Shown here: in pieces, positions 44,127-52,757 of the stretch
Layout: each line of letters begins with the position of its first letter
Numbering within the stretch: the first letter of the stretch is position 1
Source of the DNA: Cytophagaceae bacterium
GTDB lineage: Bacteria; Bacteroidota; Bacteroidia; Cytophagales; Cytophagaceae
Direction: 5' to 3'
Assembly (NCBI GenBank): GCA_021151805.1
Contig: JAGKWN010000002.1
Span: forward strand, 1 to 64,000
Length of the DNA: 64,000 nucleotides
Position numbers and translations under genes: made by a program
Notes under the pieces: generated by a model
Told to the model about the DNA's origin: nothing
What the model saw: only the letters and a program-made list of their open reading frames with translations
Databases searched by the model: none

Positions 44127-44399
44127 ATGTATAGAGCTAGTATTAAACAGATTTTAGTGACTATTCTATCAAGAGAATTGTTATTGAGATTTACAGAAAT
44201 CCACACGGTAGCCTTTTTCGATAAGGATTTAAAATTAACCTCTGAAGAGTTTAACAGGTTTTTATACTTCGTTGAAATGAATTTCAACATAAACCTTTCA
44301 GAAGAAGACATCACTATCAACGATAGATTGTCTGATTTGGTTAACACGATCTATCAAAAAACGTTGAATGAGTCTTCTTTTGCTTTAAAATCAGCTTAA
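44127..44399 (+). CDS. Acyl-carrier-like small protein with altered attachment motif
   Basis: About 90 residues from ATG 44127; an in-frame TTG at 43998 overlaps the channel gene and is unlikely. The second half follows the carrier-protein pattern: DLKLTSEEFNRFLYFVEMNF (helix II), NINLSEEDITINDRLSDLVNTI (seen in part). Ser39 aligns with the phosphopantetheine Ser, but the preceding residue is Thr rather than Asp. It is an orphan carrier domain, perhaps unmodified or serving another pathway. It is not in the track of larger families that I can name with confidence. Confidence 0.5.
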   Translation: MYRASIKQILVTILSRELLLRFTEIHTVAFFDKDLKLTSEEFNRFLYFVEMNFNINLSEEDITINDRLSDLVNTIYQKTLNESSFALKSA

Positions 44400-44506
44400 T
44401 AATAAAAGAGCTGCCCAATATTTAAAGTAAGAAAATCGACTTTAATTGTATTATTTTTTTAAATAGTTGTAATAATCGGTTTTGTTAAATTGGTTAACTT
44501 ACAACT

Positions 44507-46528
44507 ATGAAACATCTTTACCTTTTTCTGCTAACCTTATTTATCAATACGGTGGTAAACGCACAGAACCTTCTTTCGAATGGAACATTCGAAACAGGTT
44601 CTTATTCTCCATTTACTTTATGGACTTCCAATAGTGATTATCAAAGTGTGCTATCGGTTACCACAACCGATGCGCATGCAGGCAGCAATGCTATGCTTAT
44701 TGATGTACAGAAGTCTGATCCAACGAATACCAATTATTACGATAAAATATGGCGGGTACAGGTCACCCAAAGTGGTTTCTCTGCAAGCGAAGGAGAAAAG
44801 CTATTGTTTTCATTCTGGGCTAAAGCAGATGCACCGCACAAAATGCAGTTTGGGATAACCAAGAACAGTACTACTTATGCGGATTTTTCGGTAGAAGAAA
44901 TTGATCTGACTACTGAATGGAAACAATATGAAATGGAATTCATTAGTCCCGTTACAACAACAACGGATATACGTGCCATTTTTAAGTGTGGTGCAAGTGT
45001 TGGTCAATATTATATAGATGATGTTGCAATGACCAGACAAGGTCTTTCAGACCTGAATTGGTATGCAAACGCAGAGAAACGCATTGCTCAGATTCGTAAA
45101 GGAGAGTTTACATTGACCGTGCAGGATGAAAATGGAAATCCGCTGAAGAATTGTGATGTTACGGTAAGCCTGAAACAACACGACTTTAAATGGGGAACCG
45201 CATTATCACTTCAATCGACCATCAGTGCAGACGAGACCTGGTATAGAAATACAGCTGCCCAGTACTTTAATGATGCTGTTTTTGAAAACGATTTTAAGTG
45301 GCCATCCATGGAATATGCCAACGGACAGGTAAGTTATACAGCCGTTGACAAGTATTTGGATTGGGGCGATGATCTGAACATCGGTTTCCGTGGCCACAAC
45401 CTGGTATGGGTTGGTAAGCAGGCTGCACCGCCCAATACCTGGTGGATGACACCTTCCTGGCTGTGGACTGTTTCTTCAGATTCTGCATACAAACTGATTG
45501 AAAGAAGAATCAAACGCGATGTTACGCATTATAAAGGTCGGATCTTTGAATATGATGTGATTAACGAAGCGGTACATGAAACAGCGCTTGCAAACTGGCT
45601 TGGAGACAGCGTGAATGTGCTGGCATTTAAATGGGCCAAGGAAGCAGACCCGGATGCCGCTTTGTATATAAATGATTATTCCAATATTGATGGTAATACT
45701 ACTTCAAAATATAAATCCTATATAAACTATTTATTAAGTAAAGACGCTCCGGTTGAAGGAATCGGGTTGCAGGCACATTTCGGCAGTTATATAGACTGGA
45801 TGGGAGTGAAGTCACGTTTGGATTATCTTGGAGATCTTGGACTGCCGCTTAAGATTACAGAATTTGATATGAATGTACAGTCGATCGGCATGACTGAAGA
45901 GCAGCAGGCATCTGAGTATGCGAAGATGATGCGGATCGCTTTCTCACATCCGGATGTAGAAGGCTTTTTATTCTGGGGCTTCTGGGATAGCCGCCATTGG
46001 CTCAAGAACGCTGGTATTTTCAGAGCTGATAAAACTGCCAAGCCAGCAGCAGATTCTGTATATAAACTCATTCACCAAACCTGGTCAACAACACTTACAT
46101 TAAAGACAGATCAGAATGGTCAGCTATCCTTCAATGGTTTCTACGGAACATATGATGTGCGTGCTACGTCTTGTGTACCCGGCAAATATGCAGAAACATC
46201 TTTTACCAAATCTTCATTAAGTAATACCGTTGAGTTATCATCTGTTATCACGGGAATTGTTTCTAACCAGGAAACAACTCAGATAACCATATTCCCGAAT
46301 CCTGCAACTAATAAAGCAACATTGGAGCTGGTTTCTGCTGAAAACCTCCAGACAGAATATGTCTTGTTGAGTACGACCGGGCAAGTGGTGAAAACGGAAA
46401 AAGTTGTCTTGAATGCTGGCTCAAATACGCTGGATATTGATGTATTTGATTTAAAGCCAGGTGTATATATGCTTCAGCTAAAATTGAATGATAAATTATA
46501 TGTGTCGAAGCTGATTAAATCTGAATAA
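44507..46528 (+). CDS. Secreted GH10 endo-beta-1,4-xylanase with CBM and T9SS domain
   Basis: A 673-residue secreted enzyme. The signal peptide is MKHLYLFLLTLFINTVVNAQ. A jelly-roll carbohydrate-binding module of the CBM4/9 type covers about 21-175 (NLLSNGTFETGSYSPF; YYIDDVAM). The GH10 catalytic barrel covers about 185-525, with acid/base Glu354 (DVINEAVHE) and nucleophile Glu452 (KITEFDMNV); RGHNLVWVGKQAP-like loop residues are present too. A type IX sorting domain closes the protein (IFPNPATNKATLEL; GVYMLQLKL...SKLIKSE). It should cleave xylan at the cell surface. An intrinsic terminator follows. Confidence 0.95.
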   Translation: MKHLYLFLLTLFINTVVNAQNLLSNGTFETGSYSPFTLWTSNSDYQSVLSVTTTDAHAGSNAMLIDVQKSDPTNTNYYDKIWRVQVTQSGFSASEGEKLLFSFWAKADAPHKMQFGITKNSTTYADFSVEEIDLTTEWKQYEMEFISPVTTTTDIRAIFKCGASVGQYYIDDVAMTRQGLSDLNWYANAEKRIAQIRKGEFTLTVQDENGNPLKNCDVTVSLKQHDFKWGTALSLQSTISADETWYRNTAAQYFNDAVFENDFKWPSMEYANGQVSYTAVDKYLDWGDDLNIGFRGHNLVWVGKQAAPPNTWWMTPSWLWTVSSDSAYKLIERRIKRDVTHYKGRIFEYDVINEAVHETALANWLGDSVNVLAFKWAKEADPDAALYINDYSNIDGNTTSKYKSYINYLLSKDAPVEGIGLQAHFGSYIDWMGVKSRLDYLGDLGLPLKITEFDMNVQSIGMTEEQQASEYAKMMRIAFSHPDVEGFLFWGFWDSRHWLKNAGIFRADKTAKPAADSVYKLIHQTWSTTLTLKTDQNGQLSFNGFYGTYDVRATSCVPGKYAETSFTKSSLSNTVELSSVITGIVSNQETTQITIFPNPATNKATLELVSAENLQTEYVLLSTTGQVVKTEKVVLNAGSNTLDIDVFDLKPGVYMLQLKLNDKLYVSKLIKSE

Positions 46529-46544
46529 GTATAGCTTATCCATA

Positions 46545-46583
46545 AAAAGAACCCTGAAACAGAACTTCTCAGGGTTCTTTTAT
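46545..46583 (+). terminator. Intrinsic terminator after the GH10 gene
   Basis: AAAAGAACCCTGA (46545-46557) pairs perfectly with TCAGGGTTCTTTT (46569-46581), with an 11-base loop and a T-rich tail. Confidence 0.9.
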
Positions 46584-46656
46584 TTTCATGGGCTTTCTGT
46601 TTATGAAGTTGCAGTCTTTGAAACATAGCCTTATCTTTAAAGAATAATCCTGTTAC

Positions 46657-47046
46657 ATGAAAAATTATAAAAAGTACTACATCATTACCGCGCCACCTGA
46701 AGAAGTGTATTTAGGTTTGACAACACCCACAACACTATTACTTTGGACAGGCGAAGATGCTGTTATGTCTACTGAACCGGGTTCAGAATTTTCGTTATGG
46801 GGCGGAAGTATCGAAGGGAAAAATATAGAATTTGTTGAAGGGAAAAAGATTGTGCAGGAATGGTATTTTGGCGACCAGGAAGAGGCATCCATTGTTACGA
46901 TCATTCTGCATGCAGACAAAAAAGGAACATCCGCAGAATTAAGACACACCAATATACCCGATGAAGCTTATGAAGACATGGTAGAGGGGTGGGATCATAA
47001 CTATTTCGGCGCCTTGCAGGAATTCTATGAAGAGGAAGAAGAATAG
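46657..47046 (+). CDS. AHSA1/START-like SRPBCC protein
   Basis: A 129-residue protein of the SRPBCC superfamily, AHSA1 (Aha1 C-terminal) type: YIITAPPEEVYLGLTTP at the start, WTGEDAVMSTEPGSEFSLWGG in the sheet (seen in part), KIVQEWYFGDQEEASIVTI and GWDHNYFGALQEFYEEEEE (in part) at the end. It has a hydrophobic ligand-binding fold but no assigned ligand. Close to GH5 and GH10 genes by position only; there is no signal peptide. Confidence 0.82.
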   Translation: MKNYKKYYIITAPPEEVYLGLTTPTTLLLWTGEDAVMSTEPGSEFSLWGGSIEGKNIEFVEGKKIVQEWYFGDQEEASIVTIILHADKKGTSAELRHTNIPDEAYEDMVEGWDHNYFGALQEFYEEEEE

Positions 47047-47088
47047 ATATCATTCAATTCGAAAAAACAAAAACGTAAATTAATATTC

Positions 47089-48135
47089 ATGAAGAAAAAT
47101 GTATTTACACTGGCAATCGTATTGTGGTTGCTGAGCTGTTCTCAACTATTTGCACAAAAGACCATCGTAGAGAAATACGGACACTTATCTGTAAAAGGAA
47201 ATTACATGGTAAGTGAATATGGCGACACCGTACAATTAAGAGGCATGTCTTTATTCTGGAGCCAATGGATGGGGCAGTACTATAATTCTGACGTGGTAAA
47301 ATGGTTGCGCGACGATTGGAAGTGTACCGTTATACGTGCTGCCATGGGTGTTGAAATGGGCGGCTACCTGGAGAATCCCGATACAGAAAAAATGAAAGTT
47401 CTTGAAGTGATCAATGCTGCAATCTCAAAAGGGATATATGTAATTGTTGATTACCACAGTCACGAAGCACAAAAAAATCCGGCAGCTGCACAGCGTTTCT
47501 TTTCAGAGATTGCGAAAAAATATGGTAATGTGCCAAACATTATTTACGAAGTATACAATGAACCATTACAGGCAACGTCATGGCTGAAAGATATTAAGCC
47601 TTATGCAGAAGGTGTATTGGCAAAGATACGTGCGTATGATTCAACCAATATTGTTGTAGTAGGTACAAGACAATGGTCTCAGTTGGTAAGCGAGGCTGCG
47701 TTGAATCCGATCAAGGATAAAAAAGTAATGTATACCTTACACTTTTATCCGGGTACACACAAGCAGGAATTACGTAATGAAGCACAAAAAGCACTTGATA
47801 TGGGTATTGCTTTGTTTGTAACCGAATATGGTACCTGCGATGCTTCAGGAAACAGCAACTTCAGTCCGGAAGAAACAGCGTTGTGGTACGCCTTCTTAGA
47901 TGCACACAAGATCAGTTATTGCAACTGGTCCATCGCAGACAAAGCTGAGACAGCGTCGGCATTGGTGCCAGGTGCAAGCATGTACGGCGGTTGGGCAGAT
48001 TATGATCTTACACCTTCAGGTCAACTGGTAAAAGCGGATATGGTTCTTAAGAATGGACCGATCTTCGACACACTTGTAAAAGGGCCTGCGAAAGGTTCTA
48101 CTGAAGCCGGAAAGAAAAAGAAAGGGAAGAACTAA
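47089..48135 (+). CDS. GH5 endoglucanase, exported
   Basis: A 348-residue secreted or periplasmic GH5 cellulase. The signal peptide is MKKNVFTLAIVLWLLSCSQLFAQ (seen in part). The catalytic (beta/alpha)8 barrel includes acid/base Glu158 (YEVYNEP) and nucleophile Glu246 (FVTEYGTC), and the substrate-site motif DYHSHEAQ. There is no C-terminal sorting domain and no CBM, so it is probably periplasmic or released by another route. A Lys-rich tail ends the protein. I recall a processive C. hutchinsonii GH5 endoglucanase in this chromosomal area; identity was not checked. Confidence 0.94.
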   Translation: MKKNVFTLAIVLWLLSCSQLFAQKTIVEKYGHLSVKGNYMVSEYGDTVQLRGMSLFWSQWMGQYYNSDVVKWLRDDWKCTVIRAAMGVEMGGYLENPDTEKMKVLEVINAAISKGIYVIVDYHSHEAQKNPAAAQRFFSEIAKKYGNVPNIIYEVYNEPLQATSWLKDIKPYAEGVLAKIRAYDSTNIVVVGTRQWSQLVSEAALNPIKDKKVMYTLHFYPGTHKQELRNEAQKALDMGIALFVTEYGTCDASGNSNFSPEETALWYAFLDAHKISYCNWSIADKAETASALVPGASMYGGWADYDLTPSGQLVKADMVLKNGPIFDTLVKGPAKGSTEAGKKKKGKN

Positions 48136-48150
48136 AGTATATATTTTGCA

Positions 48151-48930
48151 GTGAAGAAAAAGAATCATTTTCTGGTTTCATCCTACTATTCAGGGATCAA
48201 AAAGGGAAGTATTCTTTTTCTTTTCTTTTTACTGGTACATACCGTGTCTGCACAGTATCCAGATACCATGACGTATCACATCAAGGCACAGCTGGCTGGA
48301 GTTTTCAATAAAACCAATACTACAAAATCATACCTTGCCAACAATGGATTGCAGTATAATATGTCGAGAGAACATACTTCCATCAATTGGAACGGCAGCT
48401 GGATTTACGGTAAAACAAATGGGGGGCTTACCAATAATGATTTTTCATCGATATTTGATTACAATATCTTCAATAAAAAGAAACACGCCTATGTCTGGGG
48501 CTTTGCTGCCTATGATAAAAGCTATTCTTTAAAAATCATCGACAGGCTGCAGGCCGGTGCCGGACTTGGCTACAAGCTGGTAGACACCAAAACATTATTG
48601 CTTGACCTGAGTGATGGGATCATTTATGAGAACAGTGACCTGGATCAATCGGCTGATGTGAATGTAAAAGATATTGAAACGTTTCGTAATTCGTTGCGGC
48701 TGAAATATACCTTCAATTACAGTACGGTACTTGTGCTGCATGGCAGCAATTACTGGCAGCAATCGATAGAGACCGGCGACGATTACATTATAAAATGCTA
48801 TAATACCCTGAACATAAAAGTCAGGCAATGGCTGAGCCTCAGTATTGTGATGAACTATAATAAGATCAATGTTACTCAACGCGAAAATTTTTTATTAACC
48901 TACGGACTTACGTTTGATAAAACGTTTTAA
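48151..48930 (+). CDS. DUF481-like outer-membrane protein
   Basis: A 259-residue exported protein with a GTG start at 48151, supported by the signal peptide that follows (GIKKGSILFLFFLLVHTVSAQ, seen in part). The mature part has repeated aromatic-ended strands (HTSINWNGSWIYGKTNGG; AYVWGFAAYDKSYSLKI, in part), the DUF481 pattern of small outer-membrane barrels. It follows the GH5 gene after 15 bases, so it is probably co-transcribed, perhaps in sugar uptake or sensing. Confidence 0.72.
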   Translation: MKKKNHFLVSSYYSGIKKGSILFLFFLLVHTVSAQYPDTMTYHIKAQLAGVFNKTNTTKSYLANNGLQYNMSREHTSINWNGSWIYGKTNGGLTNNDFSSIFDYNIFNKKKHAYVWGFAAYDKSYSLKIIDRLQAGAGLGYKLVDTKTLLLDLSDGIIYENSDLDQSADVNVKDIETFRNSLRLKYTFNYSTVLVLHGSNYWQQSIETGDDYIIKCYNTLNIKVRQWLSLSIVMNYNKINVTQRENFLLTYGLTFDKTF

Positions 48931-48960
48931 TAGTTCTGTTTGAAATGCCTAACTTCGTTT

Positions 48961-50340
48961 ATGCTTAACTGGAAAGATTTATACAGCCCGAAGCGCCTGG
49001 GCGCTGAAAATAAAGTAGAGCTTGATCCTGATGCTGTGCGCAACCCGTATCAGCGTGATTATGACCGCTTGATCTTTTCATCTCCGTTCAGACGTTTGCA
49101 GAATAAGACGCAGGTGTTCCCTCTGCCCGGAAGCATCTTTGTACACAACAGACTTACACATAGTCTGGAAGTAGCCTGTGTGGGAAGAAGTATCGGTAGT
49201 ATCATCGGGCAACGAATTGCAAGAGAGTTTCATAAGGACGATGAAACGTTCCAGCGTTTTTATAATTATGAAATAGGTTCCGTAATTGCAGCAGCTTGTC
49301 TGGCGCACGATATCGGAAATCCTCCTTTCGGTCATTCTGGCGAAAAAGCAATCTCTGCTTATTTTAAAAATCTTTCAGAAAACGATACAGCGTTATTAAA
49401 ATCACAGGTAACTGAAAATCAATATTGTGACCTGCTTAATTTTGAAGGCAATGCCAATGGCCTGCGTTTACTAACACATCCATTCAATGAATCATCAGAA
49501 GGCGGGATGCGCTTAACGTACACCACGATTGCTTCCATGATTAAATACCCGTGCGAATCAAGCGCGGGCTTACAAAAGAAAAATCTGCACCGGAAGAAGT
49601 ATGGTTTTTTTGATTCAGAAAGAAATACCTTCAAAAAAATTGTTGATGAATTTAAATTGATATCGATCTCTGCCGATCAAGAGGCATACGCGCGCCATCC
49701 GTTTGTGTATCTGGTGGAAGCCGCAGATGATATCTGTTACCAGATCATTGATTGGGAAGATGCATATCGATTGAAAATAATCTCCATTGAAAAAACGATA
49801 GAAGGCCTGCTGGAATTTTTTCCGGAAGAAGGTGCATACACGAGAGCGAAAGCAAGGCAGACCTTAACTAAGATTGTAGATGATAATCAGAAGATCGCTT
49901 TTCTTCGTGCCACGGTTATTAATCAGTTGCTTGAGAATTGCGCGAATGTGTTCTGGAAAAAACGTGACGAAATTCTTTCGGGTACATATAGTAAAAGTTT
50001 GACTGATGATCTGGACGAACAGATCGCCGTTCCTTTCAATAAATTAAAAGAGATTTCAATTAAAGAAATTTATAACTATCGTTCCGTCGTTGAAATTGAA
50101 TTGGCCGGGTATAAAATTTTAGGAGGTTTGATGGAAGAATTTATTCCTGCCATTTTACACCCGGATAAACCAAATGCTGAAAAGCTCCTGCAGTTGCTGC
50201 CTCCCCAGTTTGTGTATGCAGGCGATGACACCTATCTGAAATTACAATCAGTGATTGATTTCATTTCAGGTATGACCGATCTCTATGCCGTGGATCTGTA
50301 CCGCAAAATCAAAGGAATTGCTTTGCCTGAACTGAAATAA
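48961..50340 (+). CDS. dgt: Deoxyguanosinetriphosphate triphosphohydrolase
   Basis: About 459 residues from ATG 48961; the TTG at 48940 is a poor alternative. It is an HD-domain hydrolase that converts dGTP to deoxyguanosine and triphosphate, limiting dNTP pools. Motifs are FRRLQNKTQVF, HSLEVACVG with HD-type metal His, and LAHDIGNPPFGHSGE with the paired His/Asp. The later EAADDICYQIIDWEDA completes the site. Housekeeping gene unrelated to its neighbours. Confidence 0.93.
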   Translation: MLNWKDLYSPKRLGAENKVELDPDAVRNPYQRDYDRLIFSSPFRRLQNKTQVFPLPGSIFVHNRLTHSLEVACVGRSIGSIIGQRIAREFHKDDETFQRFYNYEIGSVIAAACLAHDIGNPPFGHSGEKAISAYFKNLSENDTALLKSQVTENQYCDLLNFEGNANGLRLLTHPFNESSEGGMRLTYTTIASMIKYPCESSAGLQKKNLHRKKYGFFDSERNTFKKIVDEFKLISISADQEAYARHPFVYLVEAADDICYQIIDWEDAYRLKIISIEKTIEGLLEFFPEEGAYTRAKARQTLTKIVDDNQKIAFLRATVINQLLENCANVFWKKRDEILSGTYSKSLTDDLDEQIAVPFNKLKEISIKEIYNYRSVVEIELAGYKILGGLMEEFIPAILHPDKPNAEKLLQLLPPQFVYAGDDTYLKLQSVIDFISGMTDLYAVDLYRKIKGIALPELK

Positions 50341-50473
50341 TACTTCAGAAGCATCCTTAGTTTCCAGTTACTTTAATTTTTGATATTTTATGAGTGAACG
50401 AATTCTTTAATTTGCGTGTTTAAACATGTAAATTAAAGGGTATAACCATTTGAAACATAAAAACCATATTTTT

Positions 50474-51346
50474 ATGGATAGAAATGAATTTATAAAAAAA
50501 GGATTAGTCGGAACAGGAATGTTTGTGGCTGCATCTGCCATGGGTGATGTTATTAAAAATGATATCGATGAACTCAGGGAACTTGATATTTTAGGTTTCA
50601 ATCATATTCCCAATACACAATCTGCACTTATGGAAAATGCTGTATTACATAAATCTGCTACGCGCGGAGATGCCAATCATGGCTGGCTGCATAGCAGGCA
50701 TACCTTCAGTTTTGCGAACTATTACAATCCGGAGCGCATGCACTTTGGTGTATTACGTGTGTTAAATGATGATATTGTTGCCGGCGGTAAAGGCTTTGGC
50801 ACGCATCCGCATGATAATATGGAGATCATCAGTATTCCGTTGGAAGGCGATCTGGAACATAAAGACAGTATGGGTAATGTGGCTGTGATCAAAAATGGCG
50901 ATGTGCAGGTTATGTCGGCCGGTACAGGTATTCAGCACAGCGAGTTCAATAAGAACAGCGAGAAGCAGGTTAAGTTTTTACAGATCTGGGTTTTCCCGAA
51001 TAAAAAGAATATCACTCCACGTTATGATCAGATTACATTGAAGGCTGCTGATCGTCATAATGCTTTTCAGCAGATTCTTTCACCAAACCCGAATGATGCA
51101 GGTGTATGGATTCATCAGAACGCCTGGTTTCACCTGTCGCAATTTGATGTGAATCATTCAGAAGTATATAAGATGAAAGACAAAACAAATGGCTTGTATG
51201 TCTTCAACCTGAGTGGTGATATAAAAGTGAATGATCAGGTGTTGAATGCCCGCGATGGATACGGGATCTGGGACATTGAACAGGTAACAATCAAAGCAGA
51301 TTCTGCAGCAGAATTTCTGTTAATGGAAGTACCAATGGCTGTGTAA
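50474..51346 (+). CDS. Pirin-family protein with an N-terminal signal-like segment
   Basis: About 290 residues from ATG 50474 (TTG at 50450 disfavoured). The pirin bicupin is recognisable: HSRHTFSFANYYNPERMHFG, the metal ligands in GFGTHPHDNMEIISIPLEG (seen in part), and MSAGTGIQHSEFN. Unusually for a cytoplasmic pirin, residues 1-25 read MDRNEFIKKGLVGTGMFVAAS, which looks like a degraded twin-arginine or exported start. Quercetinase-like activity is known for some pirins but is not established here. Confidence 0.85.
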   Translation: MDRNEFIKKGLVGTGMFVAASAMGDVIKNDIDELRELDILGFNHIPNTQSALMENAVLHKSATRGDANHGWLHSRHTFSFANYYNPERMHFGVLRVLNDDIVAGGKGFGTHPHDNMEIISIPLEGDLEHKDSMGNVAVIKNGDVQVMSAGTGIQHSEFNKNSEKQVKFLQIWVFPNKKNITPRYDQITLKAADRHNAFQQILSPNPNDAGVWIHQNAWFHLSQFDVNHSEVYKMKDKTNGLYVFNLSGDIKVNDQVLNARDGYGIWDIEQVTIKADSAAEFLLMEVPMAV

Positions 51347-51565
51347 TTATAAATGATGAGTTATAAATTATGAATTGTGTTATATCATAAAATCACTCAC
51401 TTATTTAGAGGTGTAAAGTTTTTAGAGTGTAAAGTGTATTCGTACCTTAATAATTTTCAATAGTTATAAACAGAACCATCTTGAATGCATTTACACTTTA
51501 CACTTTCAACTTCTATCTATAACAAATATAAAATCGAATTATAATAAGCTACTAACTATAATAAA
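51347..51565. repeat. Intergenic short-word repeat region
   Basis: The region holds GTGTAAAGT words at 51410-51440 and the inverse TACACTTTACACT near 51490, so AGTGTAAAGTGTA occurs in inverted copies of 13 bases. An AT-rich TTATGAATT-type word lies near 51360-51380. No gene is visible apart from the nitroreductase start. Confidence 0.55.
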
Positions 51566-52135
51566 ATGATTAAACACGCCACAACACAATTTCCTGTTCT
51601 TGATCTGATCAAACAATGATGGAGCGCACGTTCATTTTCTTCCAAAGAAGTTACAAAAGAGCAAGTGCTTACGATGCTGGAAGCTGCCAGCTGGGCTGCA
51701 AGCGCAAATAATGAACAGCCATGGGAGTTTGTTTACGCATTGAAGAGTACACCGGGATTTGATACCATCTGGAATTGTTTGATGCCGGGCAATCAACCCT
51801 GGAATAAACATGCGGCTGGTTTTATTGTAACGATTGCACGTAAAACATTTACAGCAAACGGAAATCCAAATGCCAATGCAGAGCATGACTCAGGTATTGC
51901 AACCGGCTATCTGCTTTTACAGGCCGCATCCATGGATATTTACACGCATCCGATGGGTGGGGTGGATAAAGCAAAGCTAAGTGCTGAACTGAAATTGACC
52001 GAAGATCAGAAAATGTTGTGTGTGATCTCGTTTGGTTATTTAGATGACGCGGAAAAGCTGGAAGAACCGTTTAAAGGCAGGGAGCTATCGGCGAGGGTAA
52101 GAAAGCCGGTGTCCGAAATAGCGAAAGAATTATAA
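51566..52135 (+). pseudogene. Nitroreductase with in-frame stop codon 18
   Basis: Reading from ATG 51566 gives a nitroreductase of normal length (190 codons) except that codon 18 (51617-51619) is TGA. The reading is IKQ-stop-WSARSFSSKEV where the family has Arg-Trp-Ser-x-Arg-x-Phe, the FMN phosphate-binding segment. Downstream motifs are intact: AASWAASANNEQPW, HDSGIATGYLLLQAA and MGGVDKA. A single Arg codon change (CGA or AGA to TGA) explains it. An alternative GTG start at 51665 would give a 156-residue protein without the FMN-binding segment, so the gene is probably inactive, unless the sequence is wrong there. Confidence 0.75.
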
Positions 52136-52144
52136 AATTCTGAG

Positions 52145-52245
52145 GAATTATGAATTATGAATTATGAATTATGAATTATGAATTATGAATTATGAATTAT
52201 GAATTTACATTTTCTAAACACATTTTTTCAATTCATAACTCATAA
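52145..52245. repeat. Heptamer tandem repeat with inverted copy
   Basis: Eight perfect copies of GAATTAT (52145-52200) and a partial one are followed by an inverted word at about 52229-52248 (AATTCATAACTCATAATTAA), which could fold back on the tandem. It lies between the nitroreductase and the DUF2721 gene. Confidence 0.9.
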
Positions 52246-52647
52246 TTAACTAACCAGGTGCTCTACATCTTTGATCTGGATCAGCAATGCTTTATTTGAC
52301 AGGTATACTTCAACGGCGCATAAGGCAAGCGACATCAGCATGCAGATCAGGCTTAAGCCAAATACGGCATGTACCCATTCTACCAGGTTGTAATAAATTA
52401 AAAACATCGAGAAGGCCGCAATAAACATAGTCGCGATTCCTAAAAGCTGCATGTTTCGTATTAAGAATATACGTTGCTTCAGAATACTGATCTGTAAAAT
52501 AATAATATTCGACTGCTCTGTTTTGTATTGCGAATGTAAGGCCCGGATGCGGTTGCTGATAGCTATATACCTGTTGGTATAAGCGAGCAGCAATAATGAA
52601 ATAGTAGGGAACAGAAGTGCTGGGGTATTTAATGTTACTTCAGGCAT
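52246..52647 (-). CDS. DUF2721 membrane protein
   Basis: A 133-residue protein with an N-terminal helix (PALLFPTISLLLLAYTNRY), a charged cytoplasmic stretch (RIRALHSQYKT), and two further helices (IATMFIAAFSMFLIYY; FGLSLICMLMSLALCAVEVYL, seen in parts). This is the DUF2721 layout, whose role is unknown. Its stop lies right at the edge of the tandem-repeat hairpin. Confidence 0.8.
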   Translation of the reverse strand: MPEVTLNTPALLFPTISLLLLAYTNRYIAISNRIRALHSQYKTEQSNIIILQISILKQRIFLIRNMQLLGIATMFIAAFSMFLIYYNLVEWVHAVFGLSLICMLMSLALCAVEVYLSNKALLIQIKDVEHLVS

Positions 52648-52687
52648 AATATCGAATATAGTAAGTATTAAATCTAATATCGTAAAT

Positions 52688-52757
52688 TAATGCGAATATT
52701 GGTAGTCAGTTGTCAGTAAACAGTAGTCAGTTTAAAACCATCTACTTTTACTGACCA
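52688..52757. repeat. Intergenic CAGT-word repeat with inverted copy
   Basis: Repeated GTCAGT words (AGTCAGTTGTCAGT and AGTAGTCAGT) are followed by inverted ACTGAC words (52750-52780), again a local inverted pair in an intergenic gap, at the edge of the DUF2461 gene. Confidence 0.55.

Noticed and set aside
46617..46639. Promoter TTTG / TATCTTTA before the AHSA1-like gene
   Set aside because: The spacing is about 11 bases and the last base of the -7 box differs, so it does not match the Bacteroidota form.
51617..51619. In-frame TGA as selenocysteine in the nitroreductase
   Set aside because: No selenocysteine insertion element is visible, and the position is normally Arg, not Cys or a redox residue.
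51347..52245. CRISPR array in the repeat-rich gaps
   Set aside because: The repeats are short words without evenly spaced unique spacers, and no cas genes are near.
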